Shown: positions 1 to 7,970 of the stretch, one piece after another
How positions within the stretch are numbered: position 1 is the first letter of the stretch
How the letters are laid out: each line of letters starts with the position of its first letter
Assembly (NCBI GenBank): GCA_035506135.1
Contig: DATJPY010000110.1
Location: 1 to 22,642, forward strand
From: DATJPY01 sp035506135
GTDB taxonomy: Bacteria > Myxococcota_A > UBA9160 > PR03
Direction: 5' to 3'
Length of the DNA: 22,642 nucleotides
Translations under genes and position numbers: made by a program
Notes under the pieces: model-generated
Databases searched by the model: none
What the model was told of the DNA's origin: nothing
Seen by the model: the letters and a program-made list of their open reading frames with translations, nothing else

Positions 1-2
1 TC

Positions 3-662
3 TCGATCCAGCTCGCCACGTTGCCTGCGATTCCGATTCCGGGCGCTGGTCTCGTCACGATCAACGGCTCGTCTCCGGGCCCGCACGTCAACTCGCTCTC
101 GATCCCCGCTTCGCCCTTCCAGATCACCGGGTTCGTCCTTCCGGTGACCGATCCGGCCGCGGCCCCGATCGGCGGGCTCCAGCTGACCGCGCACAACAGC
201 GCCGGCGCCTTCGCCGGAGCGACGCTCGGCGGCGTCATGCCGATCGCCGGCTTCACGAAGGTCTGCCTGTTCTCGGCGTGCGACAACGTCACTACGCCGC
301 CTCCGGCGAACCTGAACGTGCCGCTGAACAACGTCGGCTCGGGTGGCGCGGCCTTCGTGGCCACGCTGGTCAACCTGACGGCGATCGGCGCCCCCTGGAC
401 GGCCGGCACGGCCGCGGTGGGCACCCTGGCGATCGCCGGGTTCCAGCACGGCCCGGCCTCGCTCGCCAGCTCGACGGCCAACGCGTCGGGCTCGATCCGG
501 CTGGTGACGCCGGTGTTCGTCAGCACGAACATCTCCGCCTCGGCGGTGGTGCCGGTCTTCGGGATCCTGGACCTGCACTTCGTGCCGGAGCCGGGCACGC
601 TTCTGCTCCTCGGCAGCGGCATCGCCGGGCTCGTGATGTTCGGTCGCTCGAAGCAGAGCTGA
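3..662 (+). CDS. PEP-CTERM sorting domain protein, 5' end missing
   Basis: The frame is open to the window edge, so the N-terminus with its expected signal peptide is missing. The visible part aligns along its whole length with the next gene (749-1486), starting from a shared segment around IQxATL, so this is a tandem paralogue and not an independent short gene starting at the TTG at position 21. The C-terminus carries VPEP, a hydrophobic stretch (TLLLLGSGIAGLVMF) and a basic end (GRSKQS), the tripartite PEP-CTERM signal. In other bacteria this signal is recognised by an exosortase and anchors or sorts proteins at the surface or in the extracellular matrix. The middle is rich in Ala, Gly, Val, Ser and Thr and probably beta-structured, with a pair of cysteines in VCLFSAC that the paralogue shares. 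The function of the mature domain is unknown. Confidence 0.85.
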   Translation, partial: SIQLATLPAIPIPGAGLVTINGSSPGPHVNSLSIPASPFQITGFVLPVTDPAAAPIGGLQLTAHNSAGAFAGATLGGVMPIAGFTKVCLFSACDNVTTPPPANLNVPLNNVGSGGAAFVATLVNLTAIGAPWTAGTAAVGTLAIAGFQHGPASLASSTANASGSIRLVTPVFVSTNISASAVVPVFGILDLHFVPEPGTLLLLGSGIAGLVMFGRSKQS

Positions 663-695
663 TTTAGTCGATCCACAAGGATCGGCTGAGTCTTC

Positions 696-728
696 GGGCG
701 GCCATCCCACTGGGATGGCCGCCCTTTT
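696..728 (+). terminator. Intrinsic terminator after the first PEP-CTERM gene
   Basis: A 13-bp perfect inverted repeat (696-708 GGGCGGCCATCCC and 712-724 GGGATGGCCGCCC) encloses a 3-nt loop and is followed directly by TTTTCTT. It begins 33 nt after the stop codon at 662 and ends 20 nt before the next start. This is the structure of a Rho-independent terminator and it would separate the expression of the two tandem paralogues. Confidence 0.9.
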
Positions 729-734
729 CTTGAC

Positions 735-741
735 GGAGAGG
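735..741 (+). promoter_or_regulatory. Ribosome binding site of the second PEP-CTERM gene
   Basis: GGAGAGG lies 7 nt before the ATG at 749. It fixes that start and excludes the out-of-frame ATG at 715, which sits inside the terminator stem. Confidence 0.75.
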
Positions 742-748
742 CGGTGTC

Positions 749-1486
749 ATGCGGAAGTGGCTCCTGGCGTTGGTGCTGGCGATCCTCGGTCTCGGCGCGT
801 CCGCGGCCCAGGCGACCACCCTCGGATTCACCGGGTTCCTCGCCATCCAGATCGCGACGCTCGCGCCGGTGGCGGTGTCGGGCAGCGGGCTCGCGACGGT
901 GGGCGGCGCAGGCAACCACGTAAGCTCGCTCTCGATCCCCGCCTCGCCCTTCTCGGCGAACGGCCTGATCGTTCCGGTCACGGATCCCTCCGCGGCGCCG
1001 ATCGCCGGGATCCAGGCCACGATCCACAACGGGGCCGGCGCGTTCTCGGGTCCGGGGCTGGTCGGCGCGATGGCGATCAACGGCGTGACCAAGGTCTGCC
1101 TGTTCGCGCCCTGCAGCGTGCCGCCGCCCGCCAACCTCTCGGTTCCGATCAGCGTCGTCGGGGCAGGCGGCGTCTCGTTCGCGGGCAATCTCGTGAACGC
1201 GACCGTCGTCGGCGCGCCGTGGACGGTCGGCACCGCTCTCGTCGGCACGCTCACGGCGATGGGGTTCCATCACGGACCCGCGTCGCTCAGCAGCTCGACG
1301 GCGCAGCTCTCGGGTGCCCTGCGGCTCGTGACGCCGGTCTTCATCAGCACGAGCATCGGCGCGTCGGCCGTCGTTCCCGCCTTCGGGATCCTCGACCTGC
1401 ACTTCGTGCCGGAGCCGGCCACGCTGCTGCTCCTCGGGAGCGGCGTCGTCGGCCTGACCCTGCTGGGACGCTCGAAGCGCGCCTGA
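749..1486 (+). CDS. PEP-CTERM sorting domain protein
   Basis: A complete 245-residue exported protein. Residues 1-22 form a clear signal peptide (MRKW, then a Leu/Ala core ending ASAAQA). The body is low-complexity, rich in Ala/Gly/Val/Ser and probably beta-structured, with cysteines at about 117 and 122 (VCLFAPC). The C-terminus has VPEP at about 220-223, a hydrophobic helix (TLLLLGSGVVGLTLL) and GRSKRA, a standard PEP-CTERM signal. The family usually needs an exosortase encoded elsewhere; none is in this window. More than half of the residues match the preceding gene, the main differences being a short insertion after the second cysteine of the upstream copy and changes near the N-terminus. 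Only 6 nt separate its stop from the stop of the convergent ddl. The role of the mature domain is not known; a matrix or surface protein is an inference from the sorting signal. Confidence 0.9.
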   Translation: MRKWLLALVLAILGLGASAAQATTLGFTGFLAIQIATLAPVAVSGSGLATVGGAGNHVSSLSIPASPFSANGLIVPVTDPSAAPIAGIQATIHNGAGAFSGPGLVGAMAINGVTKVCLFAPCSVPPPANLSVPISVVGAGGVSFAGNLVNATVVGAPWTVGTALVGTLTAMGFHHGPASLSSSTAQLSGALRLVTPVFISTSIGASAVVPAFGILDLHFVPEPATLLLLGSGVVGLTLLGRSKRA

Positions 1487-1492
1487 CCGGCC

Positions 1493-2581
1493 CTAGAGGC
1501 GGCGGAAGGTCGTCTCCAGCGCCCGCCGGGTGCGATTGCGCTCGAGCGCCAGCTCGATCAGGCGGTCGAGGAGCTGCGGGTAGGGGAGGCCGGAGGCCTC
1601 CCAGAGGCGCGGGTACATCGACATCTCCGTGAAGCCGGGGAGGCTGTTCACCTCGTTCACGTAGAACGTCCCGGAGCGGCGCTCCATCAGGAAGTCGACG
1701 CGGCCGAGGCCGGCGCCCTCGAGCGCCCGGAAGGCGCGGATCGCCAGGCTCCGCGCCTGCTCGGCCTCGTCCTCGGAGAGCGGCGCCGGGACCAGGAGCT
1801 CCGTGCTCTCGTCGACGTACTTCGCCTCGTAGTCGTACCAGTCGCGCCGCGGGCGGATCTCGCCCGGCACCGAGGCCTCGGGCGCGTCGTTGCCGAGCAC
1901 GGCGACCTCGATCTCGCGGGCGTCGATGGCCGCCTCGACGAGGAGCTTCGTGTCGTAGCGGCTGGCCTCGGCGAGCGCGCGGCCGAGCGCCCGTGTCTCG
2001 GTCACCTTCTGGATCCCGACCGACGAGCCCGAGTTCGCCGGCTTCACGAAGACCGGGAGCCCGAGCTCCTCGGCCAGACGCGAGGCCGCGCCGCGGGCGT
2101 CGCGCGCCAGCTCGTGCGCGGTGATGCTGCGCCACGGACCCACGGGAAGCTCGGCGTGCTCCAGCAGGCGCTTGGCGACCTCCTTGTCCATCTGGAGGGC
2201 GGAGCCGAGGACGCCGGAGCCGACGTAGGGGAGACCCGTGAGCTCGAGCAGGCCCTGCAGGCTCCCGTCCTCGCCGCCGCGGCCGTGGATGATCGGGAAG
2301 AGCGCATCGAGGGCGACCGGCTCGCCGCCCGGAGCCAGCGGAAGGAGGGCACTCGACCCGGGCGTGGCCGGCAGCACGCTCGGCGCGCCGCGCTCGAGGG
2401 CGCGCTCGAGCGAGGTGCCGGGCTTGCCGACCCGCAGCACGCCGTCGTGCCCGACCGCGAGCGGCCACACCTCGTAGCGGGACGGATCGAGGTTGCGCAG
2501 GATCGAGGTCGCCGACGCGACCGAGACCTCGTGCTCGACGGAGCGACCGCCGTAGATCAGCCCGACCCGCAGCTTCGGCAT
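1493..2581 (-). CDS. ddl: D-alanine--D-alanine ligase
   Basis: A 362-residue cytoplasmic ATP-grasp enzyme that joins two D-alanines with ATP to make the dipeptide used in UDP-MurNAc-pentapeptide synthesis. The N-terminus has the family signature GLIYGGRSVEHEVS, whose Glu16 matches the glutamate that holds the first D-Ala. FPIIHGRGGEDGSLQG follows, then the ATP-grasp core with SGSSVG at about 184-189, the omega-loop region DWYDYEAKY, GRVDF, and the metal-binding VNEVN at 308-312 before SLPGFTEMSMYP. The length fits the longer DdlA-like group. The ATG at 2581 was chosen because family homology starts at MPKLRVGLIYGG and a purine-rich AAGGGGGGAAG lies just before it; the frame stays open upstream but that part runs antisense through the larE-like gene. 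It is transcribed away from the larE-like gene across a 48-nt gap. Confidence 0.95.
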   Translation of the reverse strand: MPKLRVGLIYGGRSVEHEVSVASATSILRNLDPSRYEVWPLAVGHDGVLRVGKPGTSLERALERGAPSVLPATPGSSALLPLAPGGEPVALDALFPIIHGRGGEDGSLQGLLELTGLPYVGSGVLGSALQMDKEVAKRLLEHAELPVGPWRSITAHELARDARGAASRLAEELGLPVFVKPANSGSSVGIQKVTETRALGRALAEASRYDTKLLVEAAIDAREIEVAVLGNDAPEASVPGEIRPRRDWYDYEAKYVDESTELLVPAPLSEDEAEQARSLAIRAFRALEGAGLGRVDFLMERRSGTFYVNEVNSLPGFTEMSMYPRLWEASGLPYPQLLDRLIELALERNRTRRALETTFRRL

Positions 2582-2629
2582 CCGCTTCCCCCCTTTTCGG
2601 ACCGCAGCATAGCCCGGTACCCTATCGGC
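2582..2629. promoter_or_regulatory. Divergent promoter region between ddl and larE-like gene
   Basis: The 48-nt gap between the divergent starts at 2581 (minus) and 2630 (plus) must hold translation signals for both genes and probably both promoters. The ddl side shows a purine-rich run (complement of CTTCCCCCCTTTT). I see no convincing -35/-10 pair on either strand. Confidence 0.35.
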
Positions 2630-3475
2630 GTGTCGGACCTCCCCGACGAGCTCGCCGCCAAGGAGCGCGCACTTCGCGATCGGCTGCGGGCGAGCGGCCG
2701 CCTCCTCGTCGCCTTCTCGGGCGGCGTGGACTCGAGCTACCTGGCGAGCGTCGCGCACGCCGCGCTCGGGGAGGGAGCGCTCGCCGTGACGGCCGTGTCG
2801 CCCTCGTACCCGGCGAGCCACCGCCGCATGGCAGAGCAGGTGGTGCGCGAGTTCGGCATCCCGCATCGCTTCGTCGAGACCCGCGAGATGGAGAGCGCCG
2901 ACTATCGCGCCAATCGATCCGACCGCTGCTACCACTGCAAGTCCGAGCTCTTCGCGGTGCTGGGCGCGCTGCGCGACGAGCTCGGCTTCGACGCCGTCGC
3001 GTACGGCATCAACACCGACGACCGCGGCGACTTCCGGCCCGGCCACCGCGCCGCTGCCGAGCGGGGCGTGCTCTCGCCCTTCCTCGACGTCGGGCTGTCC
3101 AAGCAGGAGATCCGCGCCCTGTCGCGCTCGATCGGCCTTCCGACGGCGGATCTGCCCGCGTCGGCCTGCCTGTCGTCGAGACTCCCCTACGGCACCGAGG
3201 TCACGCCGGAGCGGCTGGCGCAGGTGGAGGAAGGGGAGGAGCGCCTGCGCGCGCTGGGCTTCCGCCAGGTCCGCCTCCGCCACCACGGCGAGCTGGCGCG
3301 CATCGAGATCGACCGCGCGGAGCTTCCGCGCGCCCTCGATCCGGCCGTCGCCCAGGCGATCGTGGCCGCCGTGAAGCCGCTCGGCTTCCGCTACGTCTCA
3401 CTCGACCTCGAGGGCTATCGAACCGGATCGCTCAACGAGGTGCTGTTCGTCGACTTCAGCGCCGAACCCGGCTGA
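2630..3475 (+). CDS. larE: LarE-family ATP-dependent sacrificial sulfur transferase
   Basis: A 281-residue PP-loop ATP pyrophosphatase. The N-terminal half carries SGGVDSS at residues 30-36, the adenylation loop. RCYHCK (Cys100, Cys103) and SACLSSRLPYG with Cys180 are family signatures; in Lactobacillus plantarum LarE the cysteine of the second motif (Cys176) is the sulfur donor that becomes dehydroalanine. The known role is to place sulfur on the pyridinium dicarboxylate precursor of the nickel-pincer cofactor of lactate racemase. The GTG at 2630 was chosen because homology begins shortly after it (SDLPDELAAKERALRDRL); an extension upstream would run antisense through ddl. No larA, larB or larC lies in the window, so the physiological substrate is uncertain. 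The next gene starts 7 nt downstream. Confidence 0.88.
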   Translation: MSDLPDELAAKERALRDRLRASGRLLVAFSGGVDSSYLASVAHAALGEGALAVTAVSPSYPASHRRMAEQVVREFGIPHRFVETREMESADYRANRSDRCYHCKSELFAVLGALRDELGFDAVAYGINTDDRGDFRPGHRAAAERGVLSPFLDVGLSKQEIRALSRSIGLPTADLPASACLSSRLPYGTEVTPERLAQVEEGEERLRALGFRQVRLRHHGELARIEIDRAELPRALDPAVAQAIVAAVKPLGFRYVSLDLEGYRTGSLNEVLFVDFSAEPG

Positions 3476-3482
3476 TGACGCA

Positions 3483-4259
3483 GTGATCCTCCAGGTCCGT
3501 TGCGAGGGCGCCCCGCGCGACCTCGGCCTCGATCAGGGGAGCGCGTGCCGCGACGCGATCCGCCGCGCGACGCGTTCGCTCGGCCGGGTCCCGGGCGGCG
3601 TCGAGCTCGGGCGCGACCTGACGCGCCACTTCCCGCACCTCGCCGAGCGAACCGCCGGGCTCGCGAGCGGAGCGGGCGTCTCGACGGCGTCGCTCCTCGC
3701 GCTGCTGGCGCGGACGCTCGGTGAGGCCTACCCGCTCGAGGACGCCCGATTCGTGGGCGATGGGCTCTCGGTCCGCCTTCTCCCCTCGATCGCTCCCGCC
3801 GACCTCGTCCTCCGCTGGGCGCGGCCCGACGGCGGGTATCCGAGCCTCACGATCTCCCATCCCGCCCTCGCTGCGTCCCTCGCCGGCGTGAACGAGCGCG
3901 GCCTCGCCGCGGCGGCGATCGCCGTGTCGGCGCTGAGCTCCGACCACGTCTGCCGGGCCCCAGGCCTGCTCCTCCTGGATGGCTGCCTCGAGCGGCTCGA
4001 CACGGTCGAGAAGGCGCTCGAGTGGTGCGAGCGCCGGCCCGGCGGTTGCTTGGCGCGGCTCCTCTTCGCCGACGCGAGCGGAGCGCGCGGGGCGATCGAG
4101 CTCGACGGCGAGAAGCGATCGCGCGTGGAGCCACACGCAGCGTCGTCGCCCTCGGGTGCGCCGAGCCTGCGGATCGACGCCGCCAGGCGATCGCTGGCGA
4201 TCGAGCTTCCGGGCGCCCCGGCCGAGGAGCTCGCGCTCGCGCCACCGGCGCTTGGCTAG
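3483..4259 (+). CDS. Ntn-hydrolase-like protein (peptidase C45/acyltransferase family relative), probably without nucleophile
   Basis: A 258-residue protein starting at GTG 3483, 7 nt after larE and probably cotranscribed with it. The N-terminus (CEGAPRDLGLDQGSACRDAI) and the segment FPHLAERTAGLASGAGVSTASLLALLAR resemble the opening of the acyl-CoA:6-aminopenicillanate acyltransferase/peptidase C45 family. LAGVNERGLAAAAIAVSAL matches the later (G)xNxxGLA strand and loop. In active members an autocatalytically exposed Cys lies between these segments, usually as GC-T/S. Here that place reads LEDARFVGDGLSVRLL with no cysteine, and the usual RNxD motif is also not seen. The protein is shorter than typical members. 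It has no signal peptide and should be cytoplasmic. The fold assignment rests on motif recognition only; function is unknown and loss of hydrolase activity is an inference. Confidence 0.6.
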   Translation: MILQVRCEGAPRDLGLDQGSACRDAIRRATRSLGRVPGGVELGRDLTRHFPHLAERTAGLASGAGVSTASLLALLARTLGEAYPLEDARFVGDGLSVRLLPSIAPADLVLRWARPDGGYPSLTISHPALAASLAGVNERGLAAAAIAVSALSSDHVCRAPGLLLLDGCLERLDTVEKALEWCERRPGGCLARLLFADASGARGAIELDGEKRSRVEPHAASSPSGAPSLRIDAARRSLAIELPGAPAEELALAPPALG

Positions 4260-4271
4260 GGATCGAGGCGC

Positions 4272-6365
4272 GTGCGTCGTCGAGCGGGGATGCGCGGGAG
4301 ACCGGAGCTCGGCGGGCGAGCATGGCGCGCCGGCGCCGCGCTCGTCCTCGTGCTGGCGTGCGGTCGCAGCGAGCCGCCGCCCGCGGCGCAGAGCGCCGAG
4401 CCGGCTCCCGCACCCGCCGTCGCGCCCGCGCCCGCCGCAGCGGTCCGTCCCGGATCGTTGGCTCCGGGCGATGCCGTGCCCTCGTCCCCGGAGCGAGCCG
4501 GCAGCGGGCTCCCGCCGACGGCGAAGCCGTCGATGCTCGATGAGATCCGCGCGGATCTCGCGGCGTCGCGATCGGCGTCGGACGGGGGCGGCCGCGCCTG
4601 GATCGAGCGGGGATCCGATCACGCCGTCGCAGGGCAGGCGTCGCGCTTCCCGATCGTCTACGAGGCGGGTCCCCTCGGCATCTCGGTCGGCGGCTCGATC
4701 CTGGTCGAGCGCCGCTACTACTGGTACTGGAGCACGCCGCAGATCTCGGATCCCGCGGCTCCGGGCTTCGTGACCGCCCGCTGCGACGCCCCCGGCGTCG
4801 AGCTCGCCCTGCACGAGGTCCCGCGCAGCGGCGTGGCGATCGGGCTCGGCGGCGTCGCCATCGAGGTGCGCGGGCGCCCGCTGCGCGCCGGCGAGCGCGT
4901 GCACATCGTCTTCGGCGCCGGGCCGGCGGGCGCCGTGGCCGACGCCTTCGCGGAGCACGGCGAGCACCTCTGGCTGCGCGTCGACGGCGACGGCGACGGC
5001 GTCTCGGGCCTGGTGGTCGACTCCCCCGCGCTCGACGTCGCCGCCGGGCCGCCCGAGAAGCTCGAGCTGATCCTTCCCACGACGGCGCACGCGGGCGACG
5101 CCGCGCGGCTCGTGGTGTCGTGGCTCGACGCGGTCGGCAACCTGGCCGGCTCCGCGCGCGGCGATGTGGAGCTCGAGGCGACACAAGGGCTCGAGCTGCC
5201 GCCGCGCATCGCGTTCTCGGCCGCGGACGGCGGACACAAGGAGGTGTCGATCCGGGTGCTCGCACCGGGCATCCACACGGTCCGCGCCCGCGGCGCCTCG
5301 GGAGACGTCGAGAGCAATCCGCTGGTGGCGCTGCCCCGGACGCCGCGCGTGCTGTGGGCGGATCTGCACGGCCACTCGAACCTCTCCGACGGCACGGGCA
5401 CCCCGGACGACTACTTCCGCTACGCGCGCGACGTGGCCGCGCTCGACGTCTCCGCGCTCACCGACCACGACCACGTGGGAGCCCGCTTCCTGGACGAGAA
5501 CCCCGAGATGTGGGAGGAGATCCGGCGCAACGTCAAGGCGTTCCACGAGCCCGGTCGCTTCGTCACGCTGCTCGGATTCGAGTGGACCAACTGGATCTAC
5601 GGGCACCGACACGTGCTCTACTTCGGCGACGAGGGCGAGGTGCTCTCCTCGGTCGATCCGCGCTACGACACGCCGGCGAAGCTCTGGGAGGCGCTGCGCG
5701 GGCGCGCGGCGCTCACCGTGGCGCATCATCCGGGGGGTGGCCCGGTCGGGACCGACTGGCGGATCGCGCCGGATGCCGAGCTCGAGCCCGACACCGAGAT
5801 CGCATCGGTGCACGGGAGCAGCGAGTCCCTGGACACGCCGTTCTTGATCCACGAGCCGGTCCGCGGAAACTTCGTGCGCGACGCGCTCGGTCGCGGGTAT
5901 CGCCTCGGCTTCCTCGGCAGCGGCGACAGCCACGACGGGCACCCCGGGCTGGTGCAGCGGTTTCGCGGCGAGTCGGGCGGGATCGCCGCGATCCTCTCCG
6001 AGGACCTGACGCGCGAAGGCGTGCTCGAGGCGCTGCGCGCGCGGCGCGTCTACGCGACGAACGGCCCGCGCATCTACCTCTCGGTCGCGCTCGACGGCAT
6101 GCCGGTCGGCTCGGTGCTGTCGCACGCGAAGTGGCAGGTCGGCGAGCCGCCGAAGCTCGCCGTGCTCGCCGTGGGCGTCGCGAATCTCGACCACATCGAC
6201 CTGGTGCGCAGCGGCCGGGTGGAGCCGATCGCGCCGGGTGAGGGCCGGCGGCGCATCGGGCTCAGCGTGCCGCTTCGCGATCTCGCGCCCGGCGAGTACG
6301 TCTATGTGCGCGCGGTGCAGACCGATGGCGGCGCGGCCTGGTCGAGCCCCTTCTTCATCGAGTGA
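4272..6365 (+). CDS. Lipoprotein with DUF3604/PHP-type metal-dependent phosphoesterase-like domain
   Basis: A 697-residue envelope protein. A basic, hydrophobic N-terminus ends in the lipobox VLAC with Cys30, followed by a long Ala/Pro linker (about 33-80), typical of an anchored lipoprotein. Residues about 95-355 look like beta-rich domains, including an Ig-like segment (AARLVVSWLDAVGNLAG to GIHTVRARG). The C-terminal half is a PHP-fold domain: HGHS at 366-369, SDG, TDHDH at 397-401, AHHPGG with His485/486, and GDSHDGHPG at 551-559. These are the metal-ligand motifs of the PHP superfamily in the arrangement seen in DUF3604 proteins. Substrate is unknown. The GTG at 4272 has GAGG just upstream; the in-frame ATG at 4290 would keep the lipobox and is an alternative. 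It lies 12 nt after the previous gene and 9 nt before the glycosyltransferase. Confidence 0.82.
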   Translation: MRRRAGMRGRPELGGRAWRAGAALVLVLACGRSEPPPAAQSAEPAPAPAVAPAPAAAVRPGSLAPGDAVPSSPERAGSGLPPTAKPSMLDEIRADLAASRSASDGGGRAWIERGSDHAVAGQASRFPIVYEAGPLGISVGGSILVERRYYWYWSTPQISDPAAPGFVTARCDAPGVELALHEVPRSGVAIGLGGVAIEVRGRPLRAGERVHIVFGAGPAGAVADAFAEHGEHLWLRVDGDGDGVSGLVVDSPALDVAAGPPEKLELILPTTAHAGDAARLVVSWLDAVGNLAGSARGDVELEATQGLELPPRIAFSAADGGHKEVSIRVLAPGIHTVRARGASGDVESNPLVALPRTPRVLWADLHGHSNLSDGTGTPDDYFRYARDVAALDVSALTDHDHVGARFLDENPEMWEEIRRNVKAFHEPGRFVTLLGFEWTNWIYGHRHVLYFGDEGEVLSSVDPRYDTPAKLWEALRGRAALTVAHHPGGGPVGTDWRIAPDAELEPDTEIASVHGSSESLDTPFLIHEPVRGNFVRDALGRGYRLGFLGSGDSHDGHPGLVQRFRGESGGIAAILSEDLTREGVLEALRARRVYATNGPRIYLSVALDGMPVGSVLSHAKWQVGEPPKLAVLAVGVANLDHIDLVRSGRVEPIAPGEGRRRIGLSVPLRDLAPGEYVYVRAVQTDGGAAWSSPFFIE

Positions 6366-6374
6366 TGCCAGCGC

Positions 6375-7970
6375 ATGGGACGGACACGGTGGCTGGCTCT
6401 GGCGGGGGTGGCGGTGATCGCGGTGGCGCTGCGCGCGCCGGTCGCCGGCATTCCCTTCGAGCGCGACGAGGGCGAGTACGCCTACATCGCGCAGCGCTGG
6501 CTGGCCGGCGAGGTCCCGTATCGCGACGCCTTCGACCAGAAGCCGCCGGGCGTGTTCGCGCTCTACGCCGCCGCCTTCCTGGCGGGTGGCGAGACGCCCG
6601 CCGCGGTGCGCTGGACCGCGCAGCTCCTGACGCTGGTGACGCTCGCCGCGATCGCCGCGCTCGGCGGGCGCCTGTTCTCGGGGCCGGCCGGCGTGGCGGC
6701 GGCGCTGCTCGCCGCGCTCCTCACCGTCGATCCATCCTGGCTCGGCAACGCGGTCAACACCGAGCTCGTCGCGATCGCCCCGCTGTCCGTCGGCGCGCTT
6801 CTCGCGCTGCGCGCCGAGTCGGCGGGGCCGCGCGCGTCGTTGCTCGTGGGCCTCTGCGGCGGGCTCGCGCTCCTCTGCAAGCCGGTCGTCGCGCCGATCG
6901 TCGCCTTCGAGCTGGCGGCGGCCGCGTGGCGGAGCGGACGCCCCCGCGTCCACCTCCTGGCGGGGGCCGCCGGCGTCGCGGCGGCGCTCCTCCCCGTCGC
7001 GGCCTACTTCGCGTGGGCGGGCGCCTGGCGCGAGCTCCTCGACGCCACGGTGTGGAACAACCTGGCCTACGCCGGCGGCATGTCGCTCAGCCAGTATCCG
7101 CTGTACTTCTGGGCGCAGTTCCGCGGCAGCCTGGTCCCGCTCGGTCCCGTCTACGCGGCGGCGGCCGCCGCGCCGCTGCTCCTCGCCCGCGCCGACGCGG
7201 GCGGCGCGCGACGCAGCCTCCTCTGGGTGGGCGCGTGGCTCGCCGTCTCGCTCCTCGCCGTCGCGGCCGGCGGCTACTTCCGCCAGCACTACTTCGTCCT
7301 CACCGTGCCGCCGCTCTCGCTGCTCGCGGGGGCCGCCCTCGACGCCGCAGCGCGGCGGCTCGCGCCCTCGCGGCGCGCCGCGGCGGCGCTCGCCGTGGCG
7401 GCCGCCCTCGCGCTGGTGGCGAACGCCGTCGCGCGCGGCTGGTGGTACTACGGGCAGGGCTCCGGCGAGGGAAAGATCGCGCGGCTCTACGGCTCGAATC
7501 CGTTCCCGGAGGCGCCCCCCACCGCGCGCTGGATCGCGGCGCACTCGGCGCCCGGCGATCGGGTGTTCGTCTACGGCTCCGAGCCGGAGCTCCTGTTCCA
7601 CGCCGGGCGGCGCAGCGCGACCCGATACATCTTCGTGTATCCGCTGAACATGCCCTTCGGCGACGCCGCGGCGCGCCAGCGCGAGGCGCTCGCCGAGTTC
7701 GACGCCGCGCCGCCGCGCTTCGTGGTCGCGGTCTTCTCGCGGAGCTCGCTGCTCGAGCAGCCCGGCACGCCGCCCGAGCTGCGCAGCGGCCTGCGCGAGC
7801 GCATCGAGCGCGACTACGAGGTCGCCGCGGTGGTCCCGTTCGCGCGCGACCGGCGCGGGCTCGTGATCGACGGCGCCGAGGCGCGCGCCCTCGTGCAGCA
7901 GCAGCCGTCGCTCTGGGACGATCCCGCGCCGTGGGCTCCCTATCTCGTCTGGGAGCGGCGCGCTCACTGA
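6375..7970 (+). CDS. ArnT-like/GT39-family membrane glycosyltransferase
   Basis: A 531-residue multi-pass inner-membrane protein. After a first membrane segment (about 6-20) comes FERDEGEYAYIAQRWLAGEVPYRDAFDQKPPG, the first periplasmic loop of the ArnT/PMT superfamily, with the acidic pair Asp31-Glu32 expected to be catalytic. Further Ala/Leu-rich membrane helices run to about residue 355. A hydrophilic C-terminal domain (about 375-531) carries FVYGSEPELLFHAGRRSATRYIFVYPL, typical of the family. Such enzymes transfer a sugar from a polyprenyl-phosphate donor to lipids or proteins on the periplasmic side; donor and acceptor cannot be told from the sequence. It is the last gene of the plus-strand run and its end overlaps the end of the convergent HEAT-repeat gene by 7 nt. 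Confidence 0.85.
   Translation: MGRTRWLALAGVAVIAVALRAPVAGIPFERDEGEYAYIAQRWLAGEVPYRDAFDQKPPGVFALYAAAFLAGGETPAAVRWTAQLLTLVTLAAIAALGGRLFSGPAGVAAALLAALLTVDPSWLGNAVNTELVAIAPLSVGALLALRAESAGPRASLLVGLCGGLALLCKPVVAPIVAFELAAAAWRSGRPRVHLLAGAAGVAAALLPVAAYFAWAGAWRELLDATVWNNLAYAGGMSLSQYPLYFWAQFRGSLVPLGPVYAAAAAAPLLLARADAGGARRSLLWVGAWLAVSLLAVAAGGYFRQHYFVLTVPPLSLLAGAALDAAARRLAPSRRAAAALAVAAALALVANAVARGWWYYGQGSGEGKIARLYGSNPFPEAPPTARWIAAHSAPGDRVFVYGSEPELLFHAGRRSATRYIFVYPLNMPFGDAAARQREALAEFDAAPPRFVVAVFSRSSLLEQPGTPPELRSGLRERIERDYEVAAVVPFARDRRGLVIDGAEARALVQQQPSLWDDPAPWAPYLVWERRAH

Noticed and set aside
2114..2629. N-terminal extension of the larE-like gene.
   Set aside because: The extra residues are antisense to ddl and do not belong to the LarE family; homology begins right after the GTG at 2630.
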